Source of the DNA: Isoetes taiwanensis
Taxonomy: Eukaryota; Streptophyta; Lycopodiopsida; Isoetales; Isoetaceae
DNA length: 64,000 nt
Assembly (NCBI GenBank): GCA_021234155.1
Contig: JAJEKV010000102.1
Coordinates: 1,048,456 to 1,112,455, forward strand
Direction of reading: 5' to 3'
In this document: piece after piece, positions 23,158-35,625 of the stretch
How the letters are laid out: the number at the start of each line of letters is the position of its first letter
Numbering within the stretch: position 1 is the first letter of the stretch
Notes under the pieces: model-generated
Databases searched by the model: none
The model's input: the letters and a program-made list of their open reading frames with translations, nothing else
Told to the model about the DNA's origin: nothing
Made by a program: the position numbers and the translations under genes

Positions 23158-24641
23158 TGTGACGTTCCATGTATTTATATGCTATATGTACAAATACCAT
23201 GATACGTCACCAAACGTATTTTAGCCATTATAAAATAGACCAAAAATATTAAAGTTACCTATGCTAAAATTATATTAATTAATTAAAATAACTAATTATA
23301 TAGTGTATTATTATTAATTAGGCTAATTAAATAAGTGCCACCACATGGGCCAAATTGATTAGCCCTAATGGACTTGCAACCTAGGGTTAACTAAATTGGC
23401 GCTCCATCCCAATTTTGCCCCAAATCGATTTGGGGGGAGGAGGAGCAGCTTGTTCAACCATGTGCAAACCAGAAAGATGGAAAACCTAAGACATAACAGA
23501 TCCGGCCAGGATACCGGTTAGTATGTAGATAGCTTGAGCTTCTAGATAACCCTTGTATGAGTAGTTGTATGATCAATCTCTATTTATTACTTAGCTAAGG
23601 TTATGAATGGATTTATATATTATGGTGGTTATTTTCCTGCACCTCTTGTGCGTGTGAGATTAAGGAGGGTAGAGACTTAAAGGCTAGTAGAAATAGAGAT
23701 GTTTCTAGCTAGAATCCTATAAACCCCAATAAAGGCGGCCTGTGCACAAGAACCCACCTAGCTGTGGATGTTATGCCAAGGCTGAGCACCACATAACACA
23801 ATGGTGAAGTGGAGGTGGAGCCTTGCTGAGCGTGGCTACTGGGGCTCCTACAGTATGCCAGGCTTATAGTCGGTCACCGCGTGTGGGTCCTATGGGTCTG
23901 ACACCTCCTAGATCGCAGGCACCGTCCAGTGGAACGTCCTGGTCGATAGGTACGATGAGCCGACCTATGGATTTTGGGGGTTAAGCCGATACGGATGCAT
24001 GGGAGCCAGTAGTGCCACAATCCTCTAGCCACCCATGGAATCATTGTGCTTCAGGAAGGGACTCGTCTCTTTCCTACCTCATCGGACCGGGGAGATGCAA
24101 GCTGGAGTAGGCTCATAGGGTGACTCCATGAGATTATATCTCTAGAAGGCTAGAGTCGTGCCATAGCATGTTTCGGTCTATTTACAAAGTGTGCACAGAA
24201 GGGGCGGATGCCTAGCTATTATTCTATGCCAGTCCAATGCCATTGTCATGATTCCATATGTTGTCATCCAAAGACCCTAACCGTCAATCGACTCCCTTGA
24301 GTCTGAGCCCAGGGTAGAACCCTCATTTATGATGCATTTTTTATGTTATGTTGGTATTACGTTGTTGTTCGTATTGATGATGGATGGGCCACCCTTCGAG
24401 GTGGCATATTATTTATGTGTATTGTTGCTAGTGCTAATATGTATGTACACTTCTGCCATATAGGATACCCCATAGAAGGCGTGGGATGAATGACACCTCC
24501 GTGCCCTTCACCTAGACACTTGGCCATCACAAGTGATCTAAGTCAGTCGGAGGGCCCTTTTATGGTGACCGAGTTGCCATGGGAGGGGAATTTTCTATAT
24601 TTATATGATGCGAGCATCGTACAAGTTCGGGGAACATCGCA
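23158..24641 (+). repeat. 3' LTR of gypsy element B
   Basis: Starts TGTGACGTTCC directly after the polypurine tract and ends near GGAACATCGCA. It is homologous to LTR A along its length, with indels. The terminal hairpin is preserved but weaker than in A. The matching 5' LTR was not found upstream, so B is a 5'-truncated copy. Confidence 0.7.
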
Positions 24642-25808
24642 GATATTTATTGAATGACCCTATTTAAGGAAAAGCCATTACCCTTTGTTATAAAGGCAAG
24701 GAATAGAAGAGCCATTTATCTTAAAAAGGCCAATGAGGAGCATGCATTTTTATAGAGAAGGGACATTTGCAATATACAGGCCGGTGAGCATAAATTCAAA
24801 GACGACATGCCTTCAGCAACTCGACCAGCTATTATCAGTGTTGGGCCAACCTTCCAACCTGTCAGCCGAGGTTCGTCAAGGTTGGAGAGGTTGGTCTGAG
24901 AATGCCAACTGAGGTTGGCATTTGCCTAATTATCAAAGTACAAAAACATAGAACTACAATAAATTCATATAAAAAAATCTCACAACAAAAACAATGTAAC
25001 CAACATTAATCTAAATAACATAAGGAATAGAGTAAGAATTTGAACCGGGATGTTCACACTTAAGAACTTAAAGTATAGAACATGAATTCAAAGAACTATA
25101 TAATCTCAAAACCAAAAGTAACTCAAACTAAAACCAAACTATGCACCTATATCATCCCCGCTACTCTCAGTAGAGTCATCAGTTTTCTCATCACTACTTT
25201 CAGATAAAACACGCTCTTATAAACTCTTATAGAATGCAATATTATAAACTCTTATAGAATGCAATATTATTTCAAATAGCAAAGTTTTGATTTTCAACTT
25301 TTTCAATGGTCGATCAACAACACTATAGCAATGGGATCACATACAATATTGAAACTTCTTGATTACACAATTCAAGGAACTAGGAAGTTCCAACTCAAAT
25401 GCTCCTCCTTGATCTAAATTTCCCAGTTGTACAAGCCGATCTGCATCATAGAGATTTTTAACAACTTTCGGTCGGCAAGGCTGGTTTCCATATCTGATCA
25501 TACGTACTTGGCTTCATCTCATTATACCCTTAGAATATCAACGACCATGATGTTAATGACCTACGTTTATGATTTCAAGTCTCAACCTAGTAAACCCTTT
25601 GTAGGTTCTTAGAAATACAAAACGGACTTAATGCATTAATCCCTCAGACATATTTCACACTCCTTCCATTTTGTATTTCTATTTGAATCTTTATGTATCA
25701 TGTATCAGCACTTGTATGACAGGCAACTGTAATCATCGCTCTCAACTATGTCTGTACCTATATGGTTGATCATTACACCTGTATTGTTGGCACCTATAAT
25801 CATCATTC
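24642..25808. other. Spacer; possible hAT end and copia 3' flank
   Basis: No gene. CAGTGTTGGGCC at about 24837 has the same start as the hAT-type element at 47177 and may be a lone hAT terminus; I did not find a matching right end. A 29-bp unit is duplicated at about 25216-25273 (TTATAAACTCTTATAGAATG then CAATATTA). The part next to 25809 should be the 3' remainder of the minus-strand copia element, which the CACTA element separated from its body. Confidence 0.4.
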
Positions 25809-26749
25809 TATCACTACAACCCCAACATTTGGTCTACGGCTGAAAACAACAGTAAAAACAAAATATGCGTTGTTTTTTTGAAGATTTGAAAAAAACCTAC
25901 ACGTAGTTATATGGGGGTGTGGTTTTCCAAGGATATGCTGTAGTTTTTCTTAAGGATACGTAGTTTTTTTTTAAACAATGGGTGGGTTCTAAAGGAGGTG
26001 TAGTCTCTTTTTTAAGGATGTGTTGTTTTCTCAAGCGGTATAGTTTTTTGAAGGGATGTTTTTTTTAAGGTGTTTTTTAAGGTAGTGTTTTTTTGAGGTG
26101 TGGTTTTTTAAAGTTTTCTAAGAATTCATGTATGATCAAGTTGTCCACATGCCATTACTGCCACAAAATGGCAGCATACAAGAGTTATATATGTTTGACA
26201 CATTTCACTAGCATTTGACTTCATACATGTGTTGTGTGAGCTTGTAGAGCGTGAAAATTGAAGACATCCATCGCAACTTGTAGAAGTTGATATGAAGAAC
26301 CAAAGATGGATAGTTTGGCATCATATAGGCATTTCTTGAAGGACATTTGATCACCTAAGCATATTGAAAACTTGAAGTCAAAGGTTGAAGACCCAAAAGT
26401 TAATTGGAAGACTACTCGAAATTCAATATATAGCACAATAACAGGGGGTACTTTGCATGATTCAAGCTTTTGCCATGACGTTACTTCTTAAGGCATGATT
26501 TGCTATTTCCCAAGGCTTTACTACCATCATTCCACCCAAAAACATCATCTCTTATACATCATTTTCTCCCCTTTCATACACCAGTTTCAAAACCAAACTT
26601 AGCAAGACTATTTTTCCTAGTCAAAAGAACACCATTTATCCATCGCATATGAAAATTTGCTAAAATTCCATTCAATTTAGCCATTTCTAAAGTCCCAAAA
26701 CCATATTCTCTCTCTAAAGTAACAAAGAGAGAGAGAGAGGAAGTATACC

Positions 26750-29700
26750 TTTCAACATGTCATCTGGGTGGCTCAAACATACCACGCGGCTCCAACATGC
26801 CACCTAGGCTCCAACATGCCAAGGTGGCTCCAACATTCCACCTAGGCTCGAATATGCCAAGGTGGCTCAAACATGCCACCTAGGCTCCAACATGCCAAGG
26901 TGGCTCAAACATGCCAAGGTGGCTCCAACATGCCAAGGTGGCTCCAACATGCCATCTAGCCTCCTGCATGCCAAGGTGGCTCCAACATGCCACCTAGGCT
27001 CAAACATGCCAAGGTGGCTCAAATATGCCATGCAGGCTCCAACATGCCACCTAGGCTCCAACATGCCAAGGTGGCTCAAACATGCCAAGGCGGGCCACCT
27101 AGGCTCCAACATGCCAAGGTGGCTCGAACAGGCCATGCGGGCTCCAACAGGCCAAGGTGGCTCAAACATGCCATGTGGGCTCCAACATGCCACCCAGGGC
27201 AACCAACAAAGTGGCTCAAACATGCCACCTAGGCTCCAACATGCCAAGGTGGCTCCAACATGCCAAGGTGGCTCAAACATGACATGTGGGCTCCAACATG
27301 CCACCTAGGCTCCAACATGCCGAGGTGGCTCAAACATGTCAAGGTGGCTCGAACATGCCGAGGTGGCTCAAACATGCCAAAGTGGCTCAGACATGCCACC
27401 TAGGCTCAAACATGCCAAGGTGGCTCGAGACATGCCATGCGACTCCAACATGCCAAGGTGGCTCAAACATGCCATGTGGGCTCCAACATGCCACCTAGGC
27501 TCCAACATGCCAAAGTGGCTCAAACATGCCACCTAGGCTCCAACATGCCAAGGTGGCTCCAACATGCCACCTAGGCTCCAACATGCCAAGGTGGCTCAAA
27601 CATGTCATGTGGGCTCCAACATGCCACCTAGGCTCCAACATGCCTGGGTGGCTCAAACATGCCAAGGTGGCTCGAACATGCCACCTAGGCTCAAACATGC
27701 CAAGGTGGCTCAGACATGCCATGCGGGCTCCAACATGCCAAGTTGGCTCCAACATGCTCCAAAGATGCCAAGGTAGCTCAACATGCCACCTAGGCCCAAA
27801 CATGCCACCTAGGCTCCAAACATGCCAAGGTGGGCTTCAACATGCCATCACGGGCTCCAACATGCCAAGGTGGCTCAAACATACCACCGCTCCTCCAACA
27901 TGCCACCTAGGCTCCAACATGCCAAGGTGGCTCAAACATGCCAAGGTGGCTCCAATATTCCAACTAGGCTCTGAATATGCCAAGGTGGCTTAAACATGCC
28001 ACCTAGGCTCCAACATGCCAAGGTGGCTCAAGCATGTCAAGGTGGGCTCCAAAGATGCAACCTAGGCTCCAACATGCCAAGGTGGCTCCAACATGCCATC
28101 TAGGCTCCAACATGCCAAGGTGGCTCAAACATACAAAGGTGGCTCCAACATGCCATCTAGCCTCCTGCATGCCAAGGTGGCTCCAACATGCCACCTAGGC
28201 TCAAACATGCCGAGGTGGCTCAAACATGCCATGCAGGCTCCAACATGCCACCTAGGCTCGAACATGCCAAGGTCACCAAGGCTCCAATATGCCAAGGTAG
28301 CTCAAACATGCCACCTAGGCTCCAACATGCCAAGCTGGCTCAAACATGTCAAGGTGGCTCAATGGCTCAATCATGACATGCCTGCTCCAACATGCCACCT
28401 AGGCTCAAACATGCCACGTGGGCTCCAACATGCCAAGGTGGCTTTAACATTCCACTTAGGCTCGAACATGCCAAGGTGGCTCAAACATGCCACTAAGGCT
28501 CCAACATGCCACCTAGGCTCAAACATGGTGGCTCAAACAAGCCAAGGTGGCTCAAAACATGCCATCTAGGCTCCAACATGCCCACGTGGGTTCCAACATG
28601 CCACCTAGGCTCCAACATGACAAGGTGTCTCAAACATGCCACGGCTCCAACATGCCACCTAGGCTCCAACATGACAAGGTGTCTCAAACATGCCACCTAG
28701 GCTCCAACATGCCACCTAGGCTCCAACATGCAACCTAGGCTCCAACATGGCAAGGTGGCTCCAACATTCCACCTAGGCTCCATCATGCCAAGATGGCTCA
28801 GACATGACACCTAGGCTCCAATATGCCAAGGTGGCTCAAACATGCCATGTTGGTTCAACATGCCACCTAAGCTCTAACATGCCAAGGCGGCTCAAACATG
28901 CCATCTAGACTCCAACATGCCAAGGCGGCTGTAACATGCCAAGGTGGCTCAAACATGCCACCTAGGCTCCAACATGCCAAGGTGTCTCAAACATTCCACC
29001 TAGGCTCCAACATGCCAAGGTGGCTTAAACATGCCAAGGTGGCTCCAATAGGGCACCTAGGCTCTAACATGCCAAGGTGGCTCAAATATGTCGGCTCCAA
29101 CATGCCACGGTGACTCAAACATGCCAAGATGGTTCAAACATGCCATGCGAGCTCCAACATGCCAAGGTGGCTCAAACATGCCATGTAGGCTACAACATGT
29201 CAAGGTAGCTCAAACATGCCACCTAGGCTCCAACATGCCAAGGTGGCTTAAATATGCCAAGGTTTCTCAAACATGTCAAGGTGGCTCCAACATGCCACCT
29301 AGGCTTCAACATGCCAAGGTGGCTCCAACATGCCACCTAGGCACAAACATGCCAAGGTGGCTCAAACATGCCACCTAGACTCCAACATGCGCACGTGGGC
29401 TCCAACATCCCACCTAGGCTCCAACATGCCAAGGTGGCTCAAACATACCGCCTAGGCTCCAACATGCCAAGTTGGCTCAAAAGTGGCCCAAGCATGCCAA
29501 GGTGGCTCAAACATGCCACCTAGGCTCCAACATGCCAAGGTAGCTCTAACTTGCGACCTAGGCTCCAACATGGCCAGGTGGCTCCAACATGCCACCTAGG
29601 TGCCATCTTGGCTCCAACATGCCAAGGTGGCTCAAACATGCCAAGGTGACTAAAACATGCCACACAGTCTCAAACATGCCACGCAGGCTCAAACATGCCA

Positions 29701-30155
29701 CGCAGGCTCAAACATGCCACGCATGCTCTAACATGCCTAGGTGGGTCAAACATGCCATTTGGGCTCCAACATGCCACCGAGGCTCCAACATGCCAAGGTG
29801 GCTCAAACATGACACCCCTAGGCTCCAACATGTCAAGGTGGCTCCAACATGCCACCTAGGCTCCAACATGGCAAGGTGGCTCAAACATGCCACCTAGGCT
29901 CCAACATGTCAAGGTGGCTCAAACATGCCAAGGTGGCTCCAACATGCCACCTAGGCTCCAACATGGCAAGGTGGGCCAAGGTCGCTCAAACATGTTGCCT
30001 AGGCTCCAACACGCCAAGGCGGCTCAAACATGCCACGTGGGCTCCAACATGCCACCTAGGTTCAAACATGCCAAGGTGGCTCAAACATGCCAAGGTGGCT
30101 CAAACATGCCGAGGTGGCTCCAACATGCCAAGATGGCTCAAACATGCCAAGATAG
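26750..30155. repeat. 19-bp satellite array with two alternating unit types
   Basis: About 175-180 tandem 19-bp units. The main types are ACATGCCAAGGTGGCTCAA and ACATGCCACCTAGGCTCCA, with minor ACATGCCATGTGGGCTCCA-like variants. Because 19 is not a multiple of three, every frame encodes a 19-residue protein repeat, which explains the many open frames on both strands; none is likely to be a gene. The core of one type is nearly the reverse complement of the core of the other (10 of 11 bases), so a transcript could fold on itself many times. Confidence 0.97.
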
Positions 30156-31559
30156 GAAGGCTCAGATGTTTGAATTGTCGGATGCCCCAAATTGAAAAAG
30201 ATAAGGGAAAAAAAAGCTTAAGTTACCCAGACCAAGGCAAAGGTGAAAACAATGCACGTGCCAAATTTATAGTTTTCGATAAAAATTAAGGGAAACAAAG
30301 CTTAAGTTACCCAGACCAAAGCAAAAGGAAAAAAAAATACACCTGTCAAATTTAAAATAAACCTGTCAAATTTATAGTTTTCAATAAAAACCAAGTAAGG
30401 GCTTGACCCTTAAAAACATCGGGTAATCTTAGAGGTTATAAAAAAATGCAATATTGAAGAAATTCAAAAATTTTCAACGGCAGAGATCAACGGCCGAGAT
30501 CTCGATCTCGGTCCTAACATCCTATTGGATGATTTTTTTTTTTGTGTTTCTTTCTATTCTTCAGTTCTTGGTCGCTTGCTGCTTCCTGTGTTTGGTGCCT
30601 CCGCCATACCGCCTTGGCGCCTTACCGCCTCCGCCTCCGCCTACCCGCCTTGCGAATCCATTCTGCCTTGGCGGATATGAAATAATATGCCAAATCGAAA
30701 GCATCATTGCTTCAAATGACCAAGTCCGGCGCCCAAGTCCAGGTCCATTTTTGAGAATGTTGAGTCTGTTAGGTTTCTTTAAAACCAAATGCAATGGCGT
30801 TTTAGTCTGCAAGAAAATATTCATGAGGACCTAATATTTAAGGAGAGATGGATTCAGGCCAGATTTGGCCCCAGTCAGAAAGGGTAAGCAGCATGGATAT
30901 TTAAGAGCTTTTGAGTGATACTTGTTTTCCGCGTTATAGCCGTGAATAGGACCCTTATATGTAGACTATTCTTCTTTTGCAGAAGAAACCTATAATAAAA
31001 CTGTTGCAAAGGCTTGGAAAGCTATGTTTCTAGTACCAGGAGAAGCACAATGGCAAAAGAGAACCAAGGGGAGCGGTTTATTCTAGGATTCATGCCTTCC
31101 TTGGACATTCCTTTGTCCTTGCGCAGGCGACACCAAATCCAAGTTTTTATTTTTAAGCATCTATGTTCTATTTTTGTGTTCCTGTTGTGAACGGTTCAAT
31201 ATAAACCATCTTGTATGTTTTTTGTATAAATATTATTGATAATAATAAAGCAATGGTCTTTTCCATTCTTTGTTTGTGGTACTCATTTTCTAAAAATGTC
31301 AAATTGAGACCTTAGTTTTGGAAGATTGTCTTGAATCATCTATAATCTATAATCTAAGGGCTTAATAAAAAAGTTACTAACAATAACAATAGCAAAACAT
31401 AAACGGAATATGCATGGTTGCACTTCTCAAATTAAAAAATACATATACAATTAAGAAGAAAACATATACGTTTTGGAAGAAATGTCAGCCATTTAAAAAC
31501 AAAACATATATGTTTTAAGGAAAAAATGTTAACAATTTTGAAGAAACAACATTAAGTTG
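30156..31559. other. CACTA interior after the satellite
   Basis: Starts with a duplicated block (about 30197-30288 and 30289-30399) sharing GCTTAAGTTACCCAGACCAA and AAATTTATAGTTTTC. A GC-rich stretch at 30590-30665 reads as CCGCCT repeats. A plus-strand open reading of 126 codons (30454-30834) has a hydrophobic segment and a Pro run but matches nothing I know; it may be captured DNA or chance. Confidence 0.4.
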
Positions 31560-32016
31560 CTTAAAAACATATATGTTTTTGAATGAAACAACGTAGGGTT
31601 GCTTAAAAAACAATGTATAGAACCAATTTCTTACCTTAAAAAAACACACAAGAAAACCACACAAGTTTTCTACCTATGAAAACTACACTTTGAAAGCAAA
31701 AACAACATATAGTTAACCAAATTCTTACGTTTGAAAACTACACGAGTTTTCTATTATCAAAACTACACTTGAAAGCCACACCTATTAAAAACCATGCAAA
31801 TTTTCTATTGGTGAAAACTACATTAAAAGACCACACGATTGAAGACCACACTTAAAAAAACCACACCAAATTTCTACATCTAGAAACCACACTTGAAAAC
31901 CACTGTTGTTTCTAGCATTTTCGGAACAAAACAATGCATGATCTTTATGTGTTGTTTTTTTGCAAAAACAATAGCAAACAACTATACATTGAGCAGATTT
32001 TGGGGTTATAGTGTAT

Positions 32017-32271
32017 CTCTGAACTGCACAAATTTTTGTTCAACAAGAGCTTTTGTAAATGCATCTGCAACCTGTAAGGATGTATGAACATATTTCATTT
32101 CAATGTATTCTTTCTCTGCTAGATCCCTTATAAAAGGAACATGAAGCTCTATATATTTGGCTCTTTCATGATAGACTGGATTTTTGACAATAGCTATGCA
32201 ACTCAAACTATCTGTCATAATTTTAGTAGGTCCAAACTGTATACAACCAAGCTCACCAACTACTCATCTTA
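32017..32271 (-). pseudogene. Copia RNase H, C-terminal part
   Basis: Minus-strand reading with MTDSLSCIAIVKNPVYHERA, KYIELHVPFIRDL and QVADAFTKAL, the end of copia RNase H. Directly upstream, near the Tourist insertion, a TGA stands where a Trp codon is expected. The reading runs into the CACTA right terminus after KFVQFRD. Confidence 0.8.
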
Positions 32272-33236
32272 GGGCCAATTCCCACTAGCGGTTAAGTTAG
32301 GTTAAATAGGGCAAATAAAGAAAACTTGCTTTCACACTAGCACTTAAGTTACTACCAGTTAAGTTAGGACTTGGTTAAATTTTAACTATGGTTAACTTAA
32401 CTAGGCCACCTTCATACTGATAATAGTTAAGTTAAGTTAAGTTAAGTTATAACTTTAACTGTTCCCCTAGAGGTACACTTAACTCGGTTAAGAACTAACT
32501 TAACCTAACTGTTAAGTGAGGGTAACAATCTAGTTAGGTTAGTTAATTTTTATATGAAAATGGCTTATTTCTCCTCTTTGAACAACTAGACTAGCTCGAG
32601 AATGAAAAGTTTTTTGGATCGCCTTCGCTCAAAGGACAATTCATTAGGATCAAATCGAATTGGGCGTTAGTTTTGGGATCTTGGAGCATATTTTGGGCAT
32701 ACCTAAACATCTAACGACTAGACTTTGTGGTTCTTTTTTCCGTAGGGGAAACATTTTTTAGTTATTTTCAAGAAGTATATGCAGTTTTTCCAATGCCAAG
32801 AAAAATGTGACACCCACCAAAAATAATGAGACATCCAAATTGAGGTTCAAAAAGTGAATACATTGAGAGAGAAAATAGAGACAAAATATCGGAATATAGA
32901 ATGAGAAGAGATAGAAAATAAACCTTGTATGATATCTTTAACTTAATGGCATCTGTTAACTAAAGTCAGAAATGGACTTAGTTATCTCTAACCTAACAAA
33001 GGTTCTTAACTACTAGTGTGAAGCATCAAATCATTATGAATGTTAAGTTAAGTTGATTTTACGAAATTAACCTAAGTGATCCCTAACAAATGTAGTGGGA
33101 ATGTATACCTTCGTAGTCCGTTAAGTTAGTCTTAACTTGACAACCTTAATGCGAAAGCATAATCTCTTTTTAGTTAAGTTAAGAGATATCCGATTGGTTA
33201 AATTAACTTAACTTAATGGCGAGTGGAAAATGGCCC
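32272..33236. mobile_element. Tourist/Harbinger-like MITE in the copia element
   Basis: 965 bp. The left end is GGGCCAATTCCCACTAGCGG; the right end in reverse complement is GGGCCATTTTCCACTCGCCA. The flanking TSD is TTA (32269-32271, 33237-33239). Both ends are dense in GTTAAGTTAA words, as in the larger element at 1676-5250, though the outer 15 bp differ. No coding region. Removing it with one TTA leaves the copia RNase H frame continuous, which confirms the boundaries. Confidence 0.88.
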
Positions 33237-33239
33237 TTA

Positions 33240-34020
33240 GCCAAGCTATTTCTTTTGCAACTAATGAGCTAGCAGTGTACTCAACCTCAGCAGATGACAT
33301 AGCTACTGCATTCTGCTTTTTTCTTCTCCAACATATTAAACTTCCACCAAAGAATACAAGGTATCAACTTGTAGACTTTCTGGTAGACAAATCGCCTCCT
33401 CAATTTGCATCACTGTATGCACATAAGATTAAATCTTTACCATTGTAAGTTATCCCTAAATCTATAGTCCCTTTCAAATATCTGATAACCCTTTTTGCTG
33501 CTATCCAATATATCTTTCCTGCATCATGGCAATGTCTGCTCAACAAATTTACAACAAATGATATATCAGGTCTGGTATTATTTGCTAGATAAAGCAAACA
33601 ACCAAAGAGCTCCCTGCATGGAATATTTTGCATGTCTTCTTTTGTGTATGTATGAGTTACTTCTGCAGACAGTTTGTGACCTAGAACTATGGGTGTTCTC
33701 ACAAGTCTAGAGTCTTGCATATTAAATCTCTTGAGCATATTTATAATGTTTTTACCTTGACTCAATTTCAGAATCTTCTCCGCTCTATTTCTATAAATTT
33801 CGATGCCAAGGAAATGTTCAAGCTTTTCTAAAGCAGACATTTGGAACCTTTGTTTCAGGACATCCTTACAGAGATTTAGACATTCCATTTTGCTGCGTGC
33901 CATTATGCAGTCATCTACATATAGCGCTATAATGCATATGTTGTTCCCACCTTGATATTTATAGAGATTTCCATCATTCTTGAGCCTTTCAAATCCTTGC
34001 TCCCTTAAGAACTTATCCAT
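33240..34020 (-). pseudogene. Copia RT C-terminal half and RNase H N-terminus
   Basis: A long open stretch (33400-34020) with NNICIIALYVDDCIMARSK (YVDD catalytic box), FLGIEIYRNRAEKILKLSQ, NNTRPDISFVVNLLSR and CAYSDAN. It is followed in other frames by RKSTSGYL-like and SSAEVEYTASSLVAKEIAWL sequence of RNase H up to the Tourist element. The active-site residues are intact; truncation is by frame changes only. Confidence 0.85.
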
Positions 34021-34562
34021 ACATAATTACACTCTCTTGGGAATTGTTTCAGCCCATATACTGCTCTATGTAATCTCCAAACCATGTCTTTATTTTGCTC
34101 AAAGCCAAGTGGTTGCTTCATGTATATTTCTTCTTCCAATTTAGCATTTAGGAATGCTGTCTTGACATCCATGTGATGTAATTCTCTCCCATGCAATTGC
34201 TATTGAGAATAAAGTTCTCAAACTCGTCAGTTTTACAACTGGAGAGAATATTTCTCCATAATCTTTACCTTTTTCTGTGTAAAGCCCTGAGCAACAAGTC
34301 TGGCTTTGAATCTTTGATTTCCATTTACATCATTCTTTATCTTAAAAATCCATTTACTGCCTACAACATTCTTGTCATTTGGACAATCAACCAATTTATA
34401 AGTCCCTATATGTTTAAAGGAGTCCAATTCTTCTGTCATGGCAGCCACCCACTTGTCTTTATCACAAGAATCCATAGCTTCCTCAAATGAATTTGGGACT
34501 GTTACATTCTCTAAGAGTGCTAGCATATGCTCTGGATCATTATAAGCTTTATCGAGTCCCAT
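34005..34562 (-). pseudogene. Copia RT N-terminal half
   Basis: Two pieces in different frames. 34233-34562 has SFEEAMDSCDKDKWVAAMTE, NVVGSKWIFKIK and RFKARLVAQGFTQ, the start of the RVT_2 domain. 34005-34196 has [20 protein letters not shown] and VYGLKQ. A frame change lies at about 34200-34235 and another at about 34020. Confidence 0.85.
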
Positions 34563-35223
34563 ACTTCTTCCACTTTCTAGTCTCCCATATTGGCCTTCTA
34601 CAAATCCAACACTTTCTTTTTGTCTTTCAACCTGAGTTTTCCCTTTGTTCGTGGGTGCTGGTTTTTATATTTCTTCATTGAATTTTTGTACTTCAGGAAC
34701 GTCATCTTTTGCTGAATTTAAAGCTGCATATATTACATGAGTATCACAATGTATTTGTGATGATTGAACCTCCTCCTCATCATCAATATCGATGTCCTTT
34801 TGTGTCTTTTTTATTGATGACATTTTTTATTTCTTCTCGTTTTCCTTTTTATGAACATGTCTGTCTTTATAAAAAGTTTTCTCATCAAACACAATATCTC
34901 TATTAATGACAACCTTGTTTAATTTAGGAACATATATACGATAGCTTTTGATTCTTCATCGTATCCGACAAGGTATCCTATATCAGCCTTGTCATCTAAT
35001 TCACGTCTAATTTCTTTGGGTACATGTATATAACTCAAACATCTATATGCTCTGAGAATATCATAATCAATGCTTACCTTTTGATCAGACCACACAAGTT
35101 CAGGAATGTTCCCTTGCAAGCTCGATGAAGGTAATCTATTTTTGAACCATCACGACAGTTTTGAGTGCTTCTTCCCACATCTTATTTGGCAGCCCAGAAG
35201 AATTCAACATGCATCTTACAGCA
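34563..35223 (-). pseudogene. Copia integrase C-terminal region
   Basis: 34919-35119 reads MQGNIPELVWSDQKVSIDYD, LRAYRCLSYIHVPKEIRREL, DIGYLVGYDEESKA, the conserved segment downstream of the copia integrase core. The remaining linker to RT (34563-34918) is broken, acidic and Ser/Glu-rich on the minus strand, as is usual. Confidence 0.75.
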
Positions 35224-35625
35224 TCAAGCAAAGTTTGATTCTTCCTCTCTGCCGCTCCATCTTGTTGTGGAGTTAACCTGCATGTTAATTGTCCTTTTTA
35301 TTCCATTTGCAATACAATGCTGCGTGAATTTCCCTGATAGATATTTACCACCCCTATCTGATCTAATACATCTAACTTTTCTTCTAGTTTGTCTTTCCAT
35401 TTCTATAACAAATAATTTCAGAGCGTCCAAAGCTTGATTCTTCCTCTTTAGACTGTAGCACTTGCATTTTCTGCTATGGCCATCAATAAACGTGATGAAA
35501 TGTCGTTTTCCAGGTCTAGTTACAATATTCAGTGGCCCACATAAATCAGTATGGATGAGGTCCAAAATTCCTTGTGCTCTATGCTTTGATCTCAAAAATG
35601 GAAGTCTACTTATCTTTCCTAACAT
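35224..35625 (-). pseudogene. Copia integrase catalytic core
   Basis: DLIHTDLCGPLNIVT, RHFITFIDGHSRK and VRCIRSDRGGKYLSGKF give the two aspartates of the DDE core. The region of the catalytic Glu (expected in QNGVAERKN) is altered to a frame-shifted TTRWSGREEESN, so the core is not intact. Confidence 0.8.

Larger units (their letters stand above)
25812..32013. mobile_element. Non-autonomous CACTA transposon carrying a satellite
   Basis: The left end is CACTACAACCCCAACATTTG. The right end, read in reverse complement, is CACTATAACCCCAAAATCTG. Both are flanked by TAT (25809-25811, 32014-32016), the 3-bp duplication of CACTA/En-Spm elements. Subterminal DNA is rich in GTAGTTTT/GTGGTTTT words on the left (25850-26110) and AAAACTAC/AAACCACA on the right (31560-31900), that is, inverted arrays of one motif. 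No transposase was found. The inside holds a 3.4-kb array of 19-bp repeats and a 1-kb stretch with a 90-100-bp duplication. The element sits at the end of the copia RNase H reading. Confidence 0.9.

Noticed and set aside
24836..24850. Second hAT MITE starting CAGTGTTGGGCC
   Set aside because: No matching right end or 8-bp duplication was found.
26750..30155. CRISPR-like array
   Set aside because: Units are directly adjacent without unique spacers, and the host is a plant.
26862..30289. Many overlapping open frames of 60-158 codons
   Set aside because: They are translations of the 19-bp satellite in all frames and both strands; no start context, splice site or codon preference supports a gene.
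30454..30834. 126-codon open reading inside the CACTA element
   Set aside because: Low-complexity poly-T and CCGCCT-derived parts, and no similarity to CACTA transposase or any host protein I know.
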